Positions 34,601 through 46,600 of a stretch of DNA of 64,000 nucleotides are shown here, piece by piece. The notes beneath the pieces are model-generated. The model did no database searches, had not been told where the DNA came from, and saw nothing but the letters and a program-made list of their open reading frames with translations. Made by a program: the position numbers and the translations under genes. Source of the stretch: Cladopsammia gracilis (lineage: Eukaryota; Cnidaria; Anthozoa; Scleractinia; Dendrophylliidae); assembly GCA_022457155.1 (NCBI GenBank), contig JAJGOT010000166.1, positions 1,388,501 to 1,452,500 on the forward strand. The letters are read 5' to 3'. How positions within the stretch are numbered: position 1 is the first letter of the stretch; each line of letters opens with the position of its first letter.

Positions 34601-37600
34601 TATGGGCACCTTAAGAGAGTGACTCCATCCGGTCTCAAAACAGCAGGGTTGGTGTAGTGGTGAAATTAACATAACATGTCATATTTTTCTTTTTCAGTCA
34701 ATTCCTGAATGACAATTTTGATTATGACGAGGTCACTGCTTTGGAGCAGCTGTCCATATATGGTCTCAAGAGCTTCATGTTTGATGTCGCCAAGGTAAAC
34801 ATCCTTCCTCTCACATCTTCACTATTAATGCACATGCAGAGGTCAAGTGGTTAGGATTATGGGCATGATATCTTAAATGGTTTGAGCCGTGGTCTCTACC
34901 GGAGCTCTTAACTGACTAAATTGAATTCCTGAAGTGGGTTACATCATTTATACACTAGTAATCTACACAAAACCGCACTGATGTGATTGCTTTATTTTAA
35001 TTAAATCTGTCGTGTATCAGCAGTATAATTTACTTATGATTTTGGATTGCAGGCAAGAGGCTTAATGTCAAAAACACTAGACATTCTTGCACAAAAAGGT
35101 CAGTTCCACCTTTCAGCTGAGCTTCAGGCCAAGCTTGCATCACGAGGATTTGCAGAAATCATCAGCAAAAGTGCCAATGGTGAGAGAAAGTTTCCAACTT
35201 CCTACAAGAATCCCAAATGTACAGTTGATGCTCTCATAAATAACCACCCTTGGGACAAGAAAAGAACAACAAGGAAACACATCCACAAGCCAATGTTACC
35301 TAATCTCATTATCACATTTCTCACAATCAAGTATTGTTAGTCATATCTACATAACACTGACAATACCAGCAGTATGCAGTATGGAAGGTTATAGGTTGGA
35401 TTTCTGTCGGGACTCAGATTTTTTTACGAATCTACTCACTTTTGTCACAGTGGCGATTTTTGTCGCCGTGACGGGAGAAAGAAACAGGACATAAGTCCCA
35501 ATTGATATCAATCCCCCATGGAGACCAGACCACAACACCAGGGACTACGTCCCCTACTCTTTTTCAAACAGTGATGTGGGTTCTTTTACGTCCCCTACTA
35601 TTTTAATGTCAGAAGGTGTAGGAGACAAGGCCAACGGCTTCAATGACGCGATCATCTGAACTGAGACAAGGTGTTTGAGCAAAGAAAGCATGATCTTACC
35701 AGTTATTTAAAGACCCTGGTTAGTGGTCCGGCCGGGATTCAAACCTGCGACCTCCCGCTCTACAGACTGGCGCCCAACTAACTGAGCTAACCAGGAGGCG
35801 GTTATTTCTTTATCTCAAGCTCCTGACTTGAGGAACATTACATCGTTTTTCATAATAATATTATTTTCAATAATTTTTTTCAGGTGCTTTTATACAGTGC
35901 ATGGATCCTCAAGAAGCTGTCACCTTTTTGTTGTCAAAGGTAAAAAATAGCTTTTAATTATTTAACGTCATTCACCTCTTTCCATCCTACTGTTTTCACA
36001 ACTGAGGCCTGTGTGTCAGATTTTAAAAGCAAGCAATGATGATGATGCTCTAGATTTTTTTCTTCCACATTGTCTCTCTCCTCCCAGATGTATAAATGTT
36101 TACCAGTGACAAAAAGCTGGGGGAAAAAAATACCAAATTCTGGGATTTTTTAGGTTATTTATGGAACATCAGAAAATTCCCAAATTTGGCAAAGTGAGAC
36201 AAGTCCCAACCAGGGCATTCCCCAACCAAGTTTCCTGGTTGGGACTTGTCTCACTCTGCCAAATTTTGGATTTTTGTGGGTATTCTTTAAAATAAATACC
36301 CTAAAATATCCAAAAATAGAAACCTGGTATTTTTTCCTGTGTAACCTTGTTAAGGGCTTATGCCTCACATGGTGCTCATAAGGATTGATGATGATGAACC
36401 CTGTGATGGACTAGCATCCCATCCAGGGGGGAGTAGCAATACTCCTAATTGCTTCATGCTACAGAAACCAAGTTAAGCTGTGGCCGAGTGGGTACCCTGT
36501 GGCTTGTGTGTGACCTTACCTTTACCTTATTTTACAGCCTGAGACTATCCTTAGTCACATGAAATTCCTTCTATCTCATCTGACATCACTGAATGAAGCA
36601 AGCTTGGTACACATTGCTCGTGTATTGGATCCATCTCGCCCATCATTCAGGTCTCTGGCCAATAAAGCCAGGCCTGCCAGGCAGAGGTTAGTCTTGATAG
36701 TAATTGGGCGTGTCTAACAACATTATGACATTTGGGTTTTAGCTGTGTTGAATGAAATGTTTAATGTGATAGTAAAGCCAGAATGCCATTTATTATTGAT
36801 GGTGATGATAATGATAATAGGCCACTTCGAAAAATACCATAATACTCTTTAAAGTGCAGGTTTGGGTGGTGCTTGATGTAAGCCTGATTTTTCTAATTTC
36901 TTTTGTTTTCAGCACGAACTGCACATGCTATGCTTCAACTTCTAGGCAATTTGCATATGGTGCACATTTGTATACGAACGTCCTAACATTCCTACATGTA
37001 CTCTGAATTCGGGTGATGTTGCAGCTCTCATAAGGTCTCACACCATTGGTTTGCAACCCTAAGAGCTAACAATAGGACAAACAACACAACAATGGACCCT
37101 AACCCTAAAAACAATAGCAGCTGTGTTTTACCGGGCCAATGAAAATAGAGGTTTCAAAGAGCTGCAACCCTACTGCTGAATTCCACTGTGCCATTCTAAC
37201 AAAGAAAACTTGAATTATTACGCTCCGGGGAGGCTGAGCCTGCACATAAAAGATTATTATGGAATTTTTCGATATGGGCTATTAAGAATAAATTATCATA
37301 GCTCATATTTGCTTGCTTAGTTCCTTTCCCCTAGGTGGGGAATAGGCCAGTAGTTCTGTGTTTTTATTTTTACGGAATGGGGGGATTGGCCCCATGCCTA
37401 ACTCCTAACCTGAAGGGCCAGGTTTTTTCTTTCGGGTGTCCTTCCCTTAGCCACAGATTCCAGATATTTAAACATGGCTTGCTGGCAGAGCCTTTTGGAG
37501 ACTGTGGGCATTTCCCGGCACTGTACAAGTGATACCTAGTAGCAACAGCAACTCCCACCAAGAGACCTTTAGCCAGCCTTTGACCCCATATTTGATTACA

Positions 37601-40600
37601 TGGTCACTTTGGTTTTAGGACTGCATCCGGTAGTTCAATCAGTTCGTTTATTTCCATTGAAAGTACAGTCAGCTTTGCACAGGTCAGTTATCTGTCATTC
37701 TGGCATTTTAAAGAGTCTTTTATCATTAATTACTTACAACAGCTGGCCTATAGCAATAGTTAGTATTAATACCTATATACCAGAACCTATCATCTTTTGT
37801 GTTTGTGAGCATCGCACTGCTTTCACAGTCCCTCTTTCCAATATTGGATCAACCAGGATGCAGTAGTGAACAAACCAGTATTGGACCTACCAGTAATGGA
37901 CCAACCAGTACCAGACTAACCAGTATTGGACCAGTATTGGACCAACCAGTAGTGAACCAACCAGTATTGGACCAATGAGTAGCAGACTAACCAGTGCTGG
38001 ACCAACCAGTATTGGACCAACCAGTACCAGACTAACCAGTACTGAACCAGTATTGGACCAACCAGTAGTGAACCAACCAGTATTGGACCAATGAGTATAA
38101 GACTAACCAGTATTAAACTAACCAGTATTGGTCCAGTACTGAACCAACCAGTATTGGAACAACCAGTAGTGCACCAACCAGTATTGGTCCAACCAGTACT
38201 GAACCAACCAGGATTGTAACAACCAGTAGTGAACTAACCAGTATTGGACCAACTTAAGTACCAGACTAACCAGTACTGTACCAACCAGTATTGGTCCAAC
38301 CAGTACTGAAGCAACCAGATTTGGACCAACCAGTACCAGACTAACCAGTACTGTACCAACCAGTATTGGTCCAACCTGTAGTGAACTAACCAGTATTGGA
38401 CCAACTTAAGTACCAGACTAACCAGTACTGTACCAACCAGTATTGGTCCAACCAGTACTGAAGCAACCAGTAACAAACTAAATAATACTGAACCAACTGG
38501 TATTTGACCAAGTAGCGGAGGAGAGAGGTAGTGGAGGGTAACAACTATGATGGACTGACATCTTATCAGATCCAGGGGTGTATAGGTGATGTGAGATGCT
38601 TCTTGTTGCAGAAACTAGAGGTCGGAGTAAAGTACCATTAGATATTGATTATCCTAGTCACCAGTTTGGAAACATATCTTCACCTAATTATTCCACAAGT
38701 TTTAGTTAGAAAATGAAAGCTGTTTTTGTTATTTTCTTAGGAGGATAATAAACAGCCTTCTCTTCAAGATCTGATTGAGTTGTTTCTCTGTTCAATTTTG
38801 ATGCTAAACCACATCAGAGATCAAAAGATGGATACCGTGTCAAGGTGACTGAATTATGTTCTTGTATGTTAACCTTAAGACCTCTGCTCCCACATCAACG
38901 AAAGATTGTTTAATCACTTCCAGGCTTTTAACCACAAAGTGAATTATCACTTTAACTGTGCATCCTGGAGGCATATCTCTCATGGGACATCTGGATGTCC
39001 TTCTGACTAAAACCTTGATGGCATCATCCCTGGGAATCAGTTAACAACATTTGTTTCGTCATCATCTTCTAGAATTCCAGCTGTTAAATGTATTTGTGGA
39101 GGACATCAAGCTGCTGAAAACAGTCATGGAAGAAAAAAGGTAATCCTTAAAATTGTCTTTTTTTAGACATTTTGTTAAAAACATCTATCATTCAACACTA
39201 TTTACTGGTGATCATTGAAGTTAAGTTCTTCAGTATTACTTGTTTTCAAAGTCATATTAATAGTAAGAGTTGATAACCTTACCTGTACTTTTAAGGACGT
39301 TTGCGCAAAAGTCTTCTAATATTGATTTTTCAAAAAAAACTTTTTGCTGCAGCTAGGAAATGAACACTACTGAGCAGTACTTTAGTGTGGTACTGTTTAT
39401 TATGCTGTACAAGGTGGTTCTAACTTTTGAGTCTGTGGATGAAATTCTAAAGTGTGACCATTCAAATGAAAGCTACTGAGCAGTACTTTCCTGTGGTACT
39501 GTTTATTTTGCTGTACAAGGTGGTTCTAACTTTTGAGTCTGTGGATGAAATTCTAAAGTGTGACCATTCAAATGAAAGCTACTGAGCAGTACTTTCCTGT
39601 GGTACTGTTTATTATGCTGTACAAGGTGGTTCTAACTTTTGAGTCAGTGGATGAAATCCTAAAGTGTGACCATTCAAATGAAAGCTACTGAGCAGTACTT
39701 TCCCATGGTACTGTTTATTATGCTGTACAAGTTGGTTCTTACTTTTGAGTCTGTTGATGAAATCCTAAAGTGTGATCATTCAATTGAAAACTACTGAGCA
39801 GTACTTTCCTGTGGTACTGTTTATTATGCTGTACAAGTTGGTTCTTACTTTTGAGTCTGTGGATGAAATCCTAAAGTGTGACCATTCAAATGAAAGCTAT
39901 TGAGCAGTACTTTCCTGTGGTACTGTTTGTTTTTCCACACCTCATTTTTCAGACATCCATACTCAGAAGTGAAAGGGCTAGGTAAAAGCAAGATGACTGT
40001 TTTCCTTTTTGTGATTACAGGAGAGTACAGTGGAGTTCCTGTGCAGGCCTGTTAGGTTGTCCTGTGGTCAACAACATACTGCTGTAGTGAGCTCGTCAGG
40101 GGATGTGTACACATGGGGGCGATCACAGAAAGGAAGGTACATGAATGTTTCACAAATAGGTCTTTTGTTCATTTCTGCTGACACTGGGGCCACAAAATTC
40201 CGATTGGCTAATTCACGCTGGGCGGTAAACATAGTAAATTCCCACACGAAGTCAGCCATGCGTAAAAGCATGCGCCAGTTTCTGATTGGTGAATGTATTG
40301 ACAGTTGACATAATTTGATTACCAGGAAATCAGTGGGGAGAATACCAATACCCTGGTTCTTATAGGGGTGGCGAATGGTAAATCCAAGACTTGCCGAGAT
40401 GCCGAGACCCTTGTTTCAAAACCCGAGACCGCGACCACAGCTACGTTATAAAATCAGAGTCCGAGACCCAATGCGGGAAAAAACCGAGCCCGAGACTTAG
40501 TGCCAAAAATATGGGATTCACCTATCAAACAACAAACAAGGATGAAGAACGAGAATGCTTCATGACAAAAGTATCCGAGACTCCGAGACCTTAAGGAAAA

Positions 40601-43600
40601 AAGTGAGACTCCGAGACAGAAAAAGCACCAGCCAAACGAGACTTTGAGACTTAAAACACAAACTGCCGAGATTTTGAGACCGGACCAAAATTTTCCGAGA
40701 CCCACGATTTTGAAGGTACCATTCGCCACCCCTTCTTATAGCAGGGCTGGCGTTCCTTCCTTTTTCCCCGTCACCCTTTTCGCGACCCCTCCCCCTCCCC
40801 GTTTGCGCCTGCCACACAGGCTAGACTAGACTAGACTAGACTAGGCTAGGCTAGACTAGACTAGACTAGACTAGACTAGACCATTTAACTTGTACTCAGT
40901 CTCCTATCTTCACTCAAAACTCAAAGCAATTGCAGGTAGCCAGTGCCAAGCATGGGAAAATGCGTGGGGAATACAGACATGTTATGTGTGATTTATCTTC
41001 ACTGAGACTAACATTGAGACTTAAAAAAATGTATTTGTGTCTCTTTGTTTGTTTACTGCAGGTTGGGTCATGGAGATCTGATAGAAGAAGAAGGGAAATC
41101 TGTTCCTTTCCGAGTGGAAATTCTACACATGCACAGGTTAATTGATAACAGATTGGTTATCAGATTTATTGGTATTGAATGTTGTACCAGATCAAAAATG
41201 CCATTTAAGTCAGGGGCAGATCTAGGGGAGGGGTGCAGGGGGTGCACACTCCCCCCCTGAGATGACCTGCATCTTTCTAATATAACTAGTATTTTGCAAA
41301 AAAAATTGCCTACATCACCCTTCAGTTACGTCATTCCTTAGAGGTGCACCCCCTCCTAAGAAAAATCCTGGATCCTCCCCTGCAAGCTAACAGTCATCAA
41401 CATTGAAAGGGGGAGTTGGGGGGGGGGGTCAGTAGCACATTGCATTGATTTGATTTGTGTTACACAGTCACTTTTATAGGGAATGAAAATTTTTTGGAAA
41501 GTGTCTTAACCTTTTTGCAACTGCTTGTAGCTCCTATCTGCCAAATGGTACATATAAGGCCTCAATCGTGTTTGATGAAAGTATGCGCATGTCTGTTGCT
41601 CTAATTTTCATTAGCATATGAGCTTGGGGACAAAGAGGATCACTGCCCTCCTCAGCTAGTGGGATCTGAAACTTTTTCAGGCAAAATGTCTAATATTCAG
41701 GCAACACCCCTTGAGGAGACAATTATGTTTTTATCTCAGTCTGTCACTAAATTGAAGTGGCCTTTTTTGTATATGCATATATTTATGCATTTGAGGTTCT
41801 ATTTGTACTACCTGGTTTTGTAATAATAATTCATTGTTGCAGGATAAATGTGTTGTCTGTAGCATGTGGGATGGAACACACTTTGGCACTGTGCCGAGAT
41901 GGGGTAAGAATTTACTATTAAAATATTTGATGTCTGACCTCATAATGGGGGGGGGGGGGGAGCAAATAGCCCATTTTCAAGTTGTTTTTCAATGTCAACC
42001 ATGGTTGACATTGAAAAACTATGATAGTAAAAACTAACAACTAAAATTCAGACCAGATGTGGTACTCATTTTGGTTTGCACACGCACCAAACTTGCCTTG
42101 ATAAGTAGATCAATACCAGTGTAGAGAGAAAAAATGTGGCCCAATGCCAGGTAGTTATTGACGTGGTAAAGTCTACACTAGAACTTACTAATATTTCTAA
42201 CAAAAACGGATGTGCATAAAACATAGCGATTATTAGCATTTCTCTAACAGGCATAGCAGCTTGGGGCTAATCAACCACAGTGGGCCAAATAGAGTAAAAC
42301 CTTGTTTGAAGGTGACAACTATTTGATAATATCTATGATGTAGTACCTTCTCATAATGACTAGAGAATTAAACATCACATTTCAAAACCAACTCCAAGGT
42401 TTTTCAACCATGGTTGGTCATGGTCGACAGTGTTGTGACAATGGTATGTGACCATGGTTGATAAACAGGTCTTGACAGCACTGCCAACCATGGTCATAAA
42501 CGTTTTACACTTTTCTTATTACATTTTAAGAACATTGTTAGAGATAATAATGTCTCCATAATTGACTCTGGTACGGTTAAATAGAGGTGTATGATGAGGG
42601 CTTCTTCTTGTGGTGAATGACGTATTACCAGTTAACCTACTTCATACATCTGTTTGTCCCTTCAATGTGTTACTTACTTTATTGAAAACATGTTTTTAGG
42701 CTTCATTTTTCATTATTTCAGGTATATTCATGGGGATCATCTGAGTATGGACAGGTATGTGGCTGACGCTGAAACCTGGCCATTATAAAGGCATGATTTT
42801 TTTTCACAAATAAAAGCTATAATATTGTAGTCATCTTATAAGTGTATCATTACTCTGACCGCCCTAACCCGTGAATATGTGCATGTGTAATGAACGGGTT
42901 ATCGGTAATGGTGGCTTAAATTCACTCACTCACTCACTCCTTCCATCAGCTGTAAACTTGTGACGTAATGCTTTGTTGAGTGCATTTCATAACAAGAAAA
43001 ATACAATACAACGTGAATCCATCGATAACAATAACTGATTTGTTGTAAACAAATATAAACAACAATAAGCTTAAAGATGTTACGCATTTGGAGTCTTTCT
43101 AAAAGGATTTTTCAACCGAGACATGAGTTATGATGCATATCTAGACCAACACCTTGAAATAACAAAATTTAATCTTTACTAAGCATGTGTTCCTCGGTGG
43201 TCGAGTGGTTTAGTATCAGGACTAGGAGTCAGGAGGCATGAGTTCAATTTCAGCTCAAGACCTTCTTTTTTTCTTTTTCCTTCAGACTAAACATTATAAA
43301 AGTGGTGTACTGTTGTTTTTTTTTTTACATTTGTCAAAAATTCTTACCTTAAATTTTAAAAAAATATCGAACCGTGTCTTAACCTATACTAAACCATTTT
43401 AGCTGCATTTTGCAACCCTATTCTAAACTAAACACCAAAACACCCACCCTGTCCTAGACTAAATTTTTGAACGCTTTCTTTGTTATTAGTTACTAGGTGT
43501 TTGAAAAATTGCCGTACTTCCCACCGTACCGATTTTTCAGTACCATTTGCCAGTAAACCTTGTCTAGACTAAGTTCTTCACGCAACTGATCAGTTTCACG

Positions 43601-46600
43601 GAAAACGATACCCTATTCTAGACCAAAATTCTCTGATCACTATGCCCTATCCCAGACTAAACTGCCTGCAAACCAGACCCTTCACTCGAGGGATCGGTAG
43701 GTGAGGCAAAACACCTAAGCGATGGGGTCCGAGCATTTTATATTCACAAGTTGGTTCAAAGGAGCCTGTGATGTCTTATTATGGCCTGTTTTCTTATCTG
43801 CCCCTCTTGCATGTGAGAAATCAAAATGTCTAATTATTTATTTATTTGGTTTTTTTTTTAAACTCTCAAGCTGGGCCAGGGAGACACACAGCAACAGACA
43901 AGACCTGTCTACATCACTGAACTGTCAGACAAGAGGTGCATAGCAGTGACATGTGGACATTACCACTCCATGGCCCTGTCAGCAGACCACCGGGTGTGGT
44001 CATGGGGGTGGGGTGTCCATGGACAGTTAGGAGTGGGTAGCATTGAAGATATTCTGCTGCCGACACATGTGGCAGCTCTTGATGAGCATGAGGTCATTCA
44101 GTTAGCAGCGGGATATTCTCACAGTGCTGCACTGTCATCGCAGGTTAGTGGTTCGCTAAGTAGGCAAAAGGGATAGTTTACATGTTTGAAAAAAAATTAC
44201 CACTGATTTCACTGCGATGGGACCTTTGAAATCAAAACTTCACTGAGTAATTTGCAATAAACTTCCATCAAGCGAAGTTCAAGATAGTGGCTAAAAAATT
44301 CAGAATATATTTCACATATTCATATTCATATTCATATTCATATTCATATTCATATATTTCACTATCATCAGGTTAATCAGTTATTACAAACTGACTATCT
44401 ATCCATGTGGTTTGATAGCTCAGTGGATAGAGCATTGCACCGGTATCGCAAGGTGATGGGTTTGAATCCCATTCAAGCCAGAATTTTTTTTATTTTGCTT
44501 TTTCAACTGCTTTTAAAAGTTCATAGCACACTGCAAGGTTCACAAATTTCACTTAGAAGCTTGAGTATGGTTGATTACTGAACCCATCTCAGAACTAGGT
44601 GTTTGTGAAGTTCACCTATCTTATGCCATAATTTTTAATGGGTCTAAAGATAATTGACCAGTTTTGCAGTTCTAAATAATGTATATATTATTTCTTGCAG
44701 GGGAAAGTTTTAACATTTGGAGGAGGTACGTCATTTACAGTTCTGTTAAATGCAAGTTACTTCTCTGTACTTGATGCTGTAACTTACAGAAATTTTAAAA
44801 TAGGGATATGAAATATGGGGTGCTTATTCGTGAGCATAAAATTTTGTTTTACAGGCCTACTCTGTGCTGAAGCAATATCAGGAACTTTAACTTTTTGCCA
44901 TGTTTTTTTTAGAACTTACAGAAATGTAAAAATAGGGATATTAAATATGGGTCAAAAAGTGGTAAAAATACAAGGCATAATTTTACTTGGGCATGAAGTT
45001 TTATTTTATATCCTGCCAAGCCAGGCCAGTTCATCTGTACTGAAGCAATTTAAGAAATACTGTACTTGTGTTACAACTTACAGCAATGGACGGAAGTATC
45101 CTGTCAGAGAATTTGGAGCAGAATGCATTTGCATGTGAACAAGGAACCTGTCAAAATCTTGAGATCCACAGAATAAATTCTACAGGCACAATCTAGAATC
45201 CAGTTTGTGGATTGTGTGTTTTTGACAGGTTTGTGGCTTGTGTGCAAATGTGTTCTGCTCTGAGTTCCCTGATAGGTTACTTCTGTCTGGTGCTGTACAG
45301 ACTTGTTATAATAGGGATATATAATATGGGATGCTTTTTTGTGAGCATAAAATTATCATAGGGTTAAATTGGTTAACCATCGGTTGCATTAATTGTTACA
45401 AATTAAATGCAGCTACTGTTACTTTGGTAGGATACAGCATTCAAAACGGATTCATTGTTCATTGTTGACTTGTTATTGATTTAACATGTTTTTACTCTGA
45501 TTTAACTGCATGCTGTCATTATTCAGGTCTGTATGGTCAGCTGGGGTTAGGAACAAACAGTAAGCAGACGCTCCCTCGACTGGTGGAAAACTTGAAGAAG
45601 GAGAAAGTTTATTTGATCTGTTGTGGATCGTTTGAGACTGTAAGTGTTAACTTTTTCCGTAATCATAAGGCTGTGACTAACAGAGGTACAGCTAGGGGGG
45701 TCCCAGGGTGCCTGTGACCCTCCCCCTTTGTGTGATAATTTTAGTAAAACACAGCGTGGATGTCAACATGACAATTATCTGTTTTAATAAGTACCCTGGG
45801 TATGACACAGTGTGATCCCCTTTCAAAACTCCTAGCTACACCCTGACTATTGTCTTTAAGGTCCAGAGATTTTGAGATCTTTTGAAGTAGATTTCAGCCT
45901 TAACCAGGGTCAAGCCCAAATCATACCATCCAGAAGGACGTCGGACACCTTATTGAGACTTACATAATGAAGTAACTGGTTAGCTTTCAGTTGAGGTTTG
46001 GGGAAGCAGTTTATATAGTTAAATTTAGGACTAAGCAACCCGAGAAGCTAGGTGGTATACAGTGGTACGGTAGGCTATGTAAGCCTAAGCCTAGCTGAGG
46101 GCACAGATTCAATCGTGAGTGGGGATTTTAGATTTTCTTTTTTACACTTAAAAGTTTATTGAAAATAAAATTCTATTGTCGACATTACGTTATATAAGTC
46201 TCAATAAGGTGTCCAACATCCTTCTGGATGGTATGATTTAGGTACAACCCTTAACCAGGCAGCTATCTGAAGAAGATTTCATAAACATTAAAGTGAAAAG
46301 GAAGTGCATGATGGGAAGCTTTTTAAATTTGAAATGAATTCCAGAGGCTCAAGAGAAGGTCCCCTTAACTTACGAAACCACTGATGGTTAATGGCTCACA
46401 GCCAAGTCTCTTCCTTTGTATTGTGTCATTAGATCATAAGGCACTTAACTCCAAAGCACTTCTTTCCAGCCATGTCAAATTGCTTCCTGTTGTGCTATCA
46501 TAATAGGCCATTTCCAAGTTGCCTTTAGCCTCTCTATCAAAGCGAGGCTAGGTGCACAACTTTTCATACGAAAATGAGTTTTCATTCACATGCAAATAAA

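Larger units (their letters stand above)
31709..38844 (+). other. Helical solenoid exons of the large gene
   Basis: Exons from 31709 to 38844 encode amphipathic helices resembling clathrin-heavy-chain or HOPS-type repeats. Examples are the block MAGDEALRNESYEHAVELYH with the following LSK, RRVAQFAKHGRVADILAYLR, ARGLMSKTLDILAQKGQFHL, and ETILSHMKFLLSHLTSLNEA. A propeller followed by such a solenoid is the plan of VPS/IFT-type coat and tether proteins. The small exon 37619-37682 (RTASGSSISSF, Ser-rich) is the only one that restores the frame between 36686 and 38741, and probably forms a flexible linker. Confidence 0.65.

Noticed and set aside
37868..38515. CRISPR-like array
   Set aside because: Contiguous 15-bp minisatellite without spacers, in a eukaryotic intron.
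44409..44479. Functional tRNA gene
   Set aside because: Best-folding tRNA-like sequence here, yet position 33 is C and it is embedded in the same SINE family.
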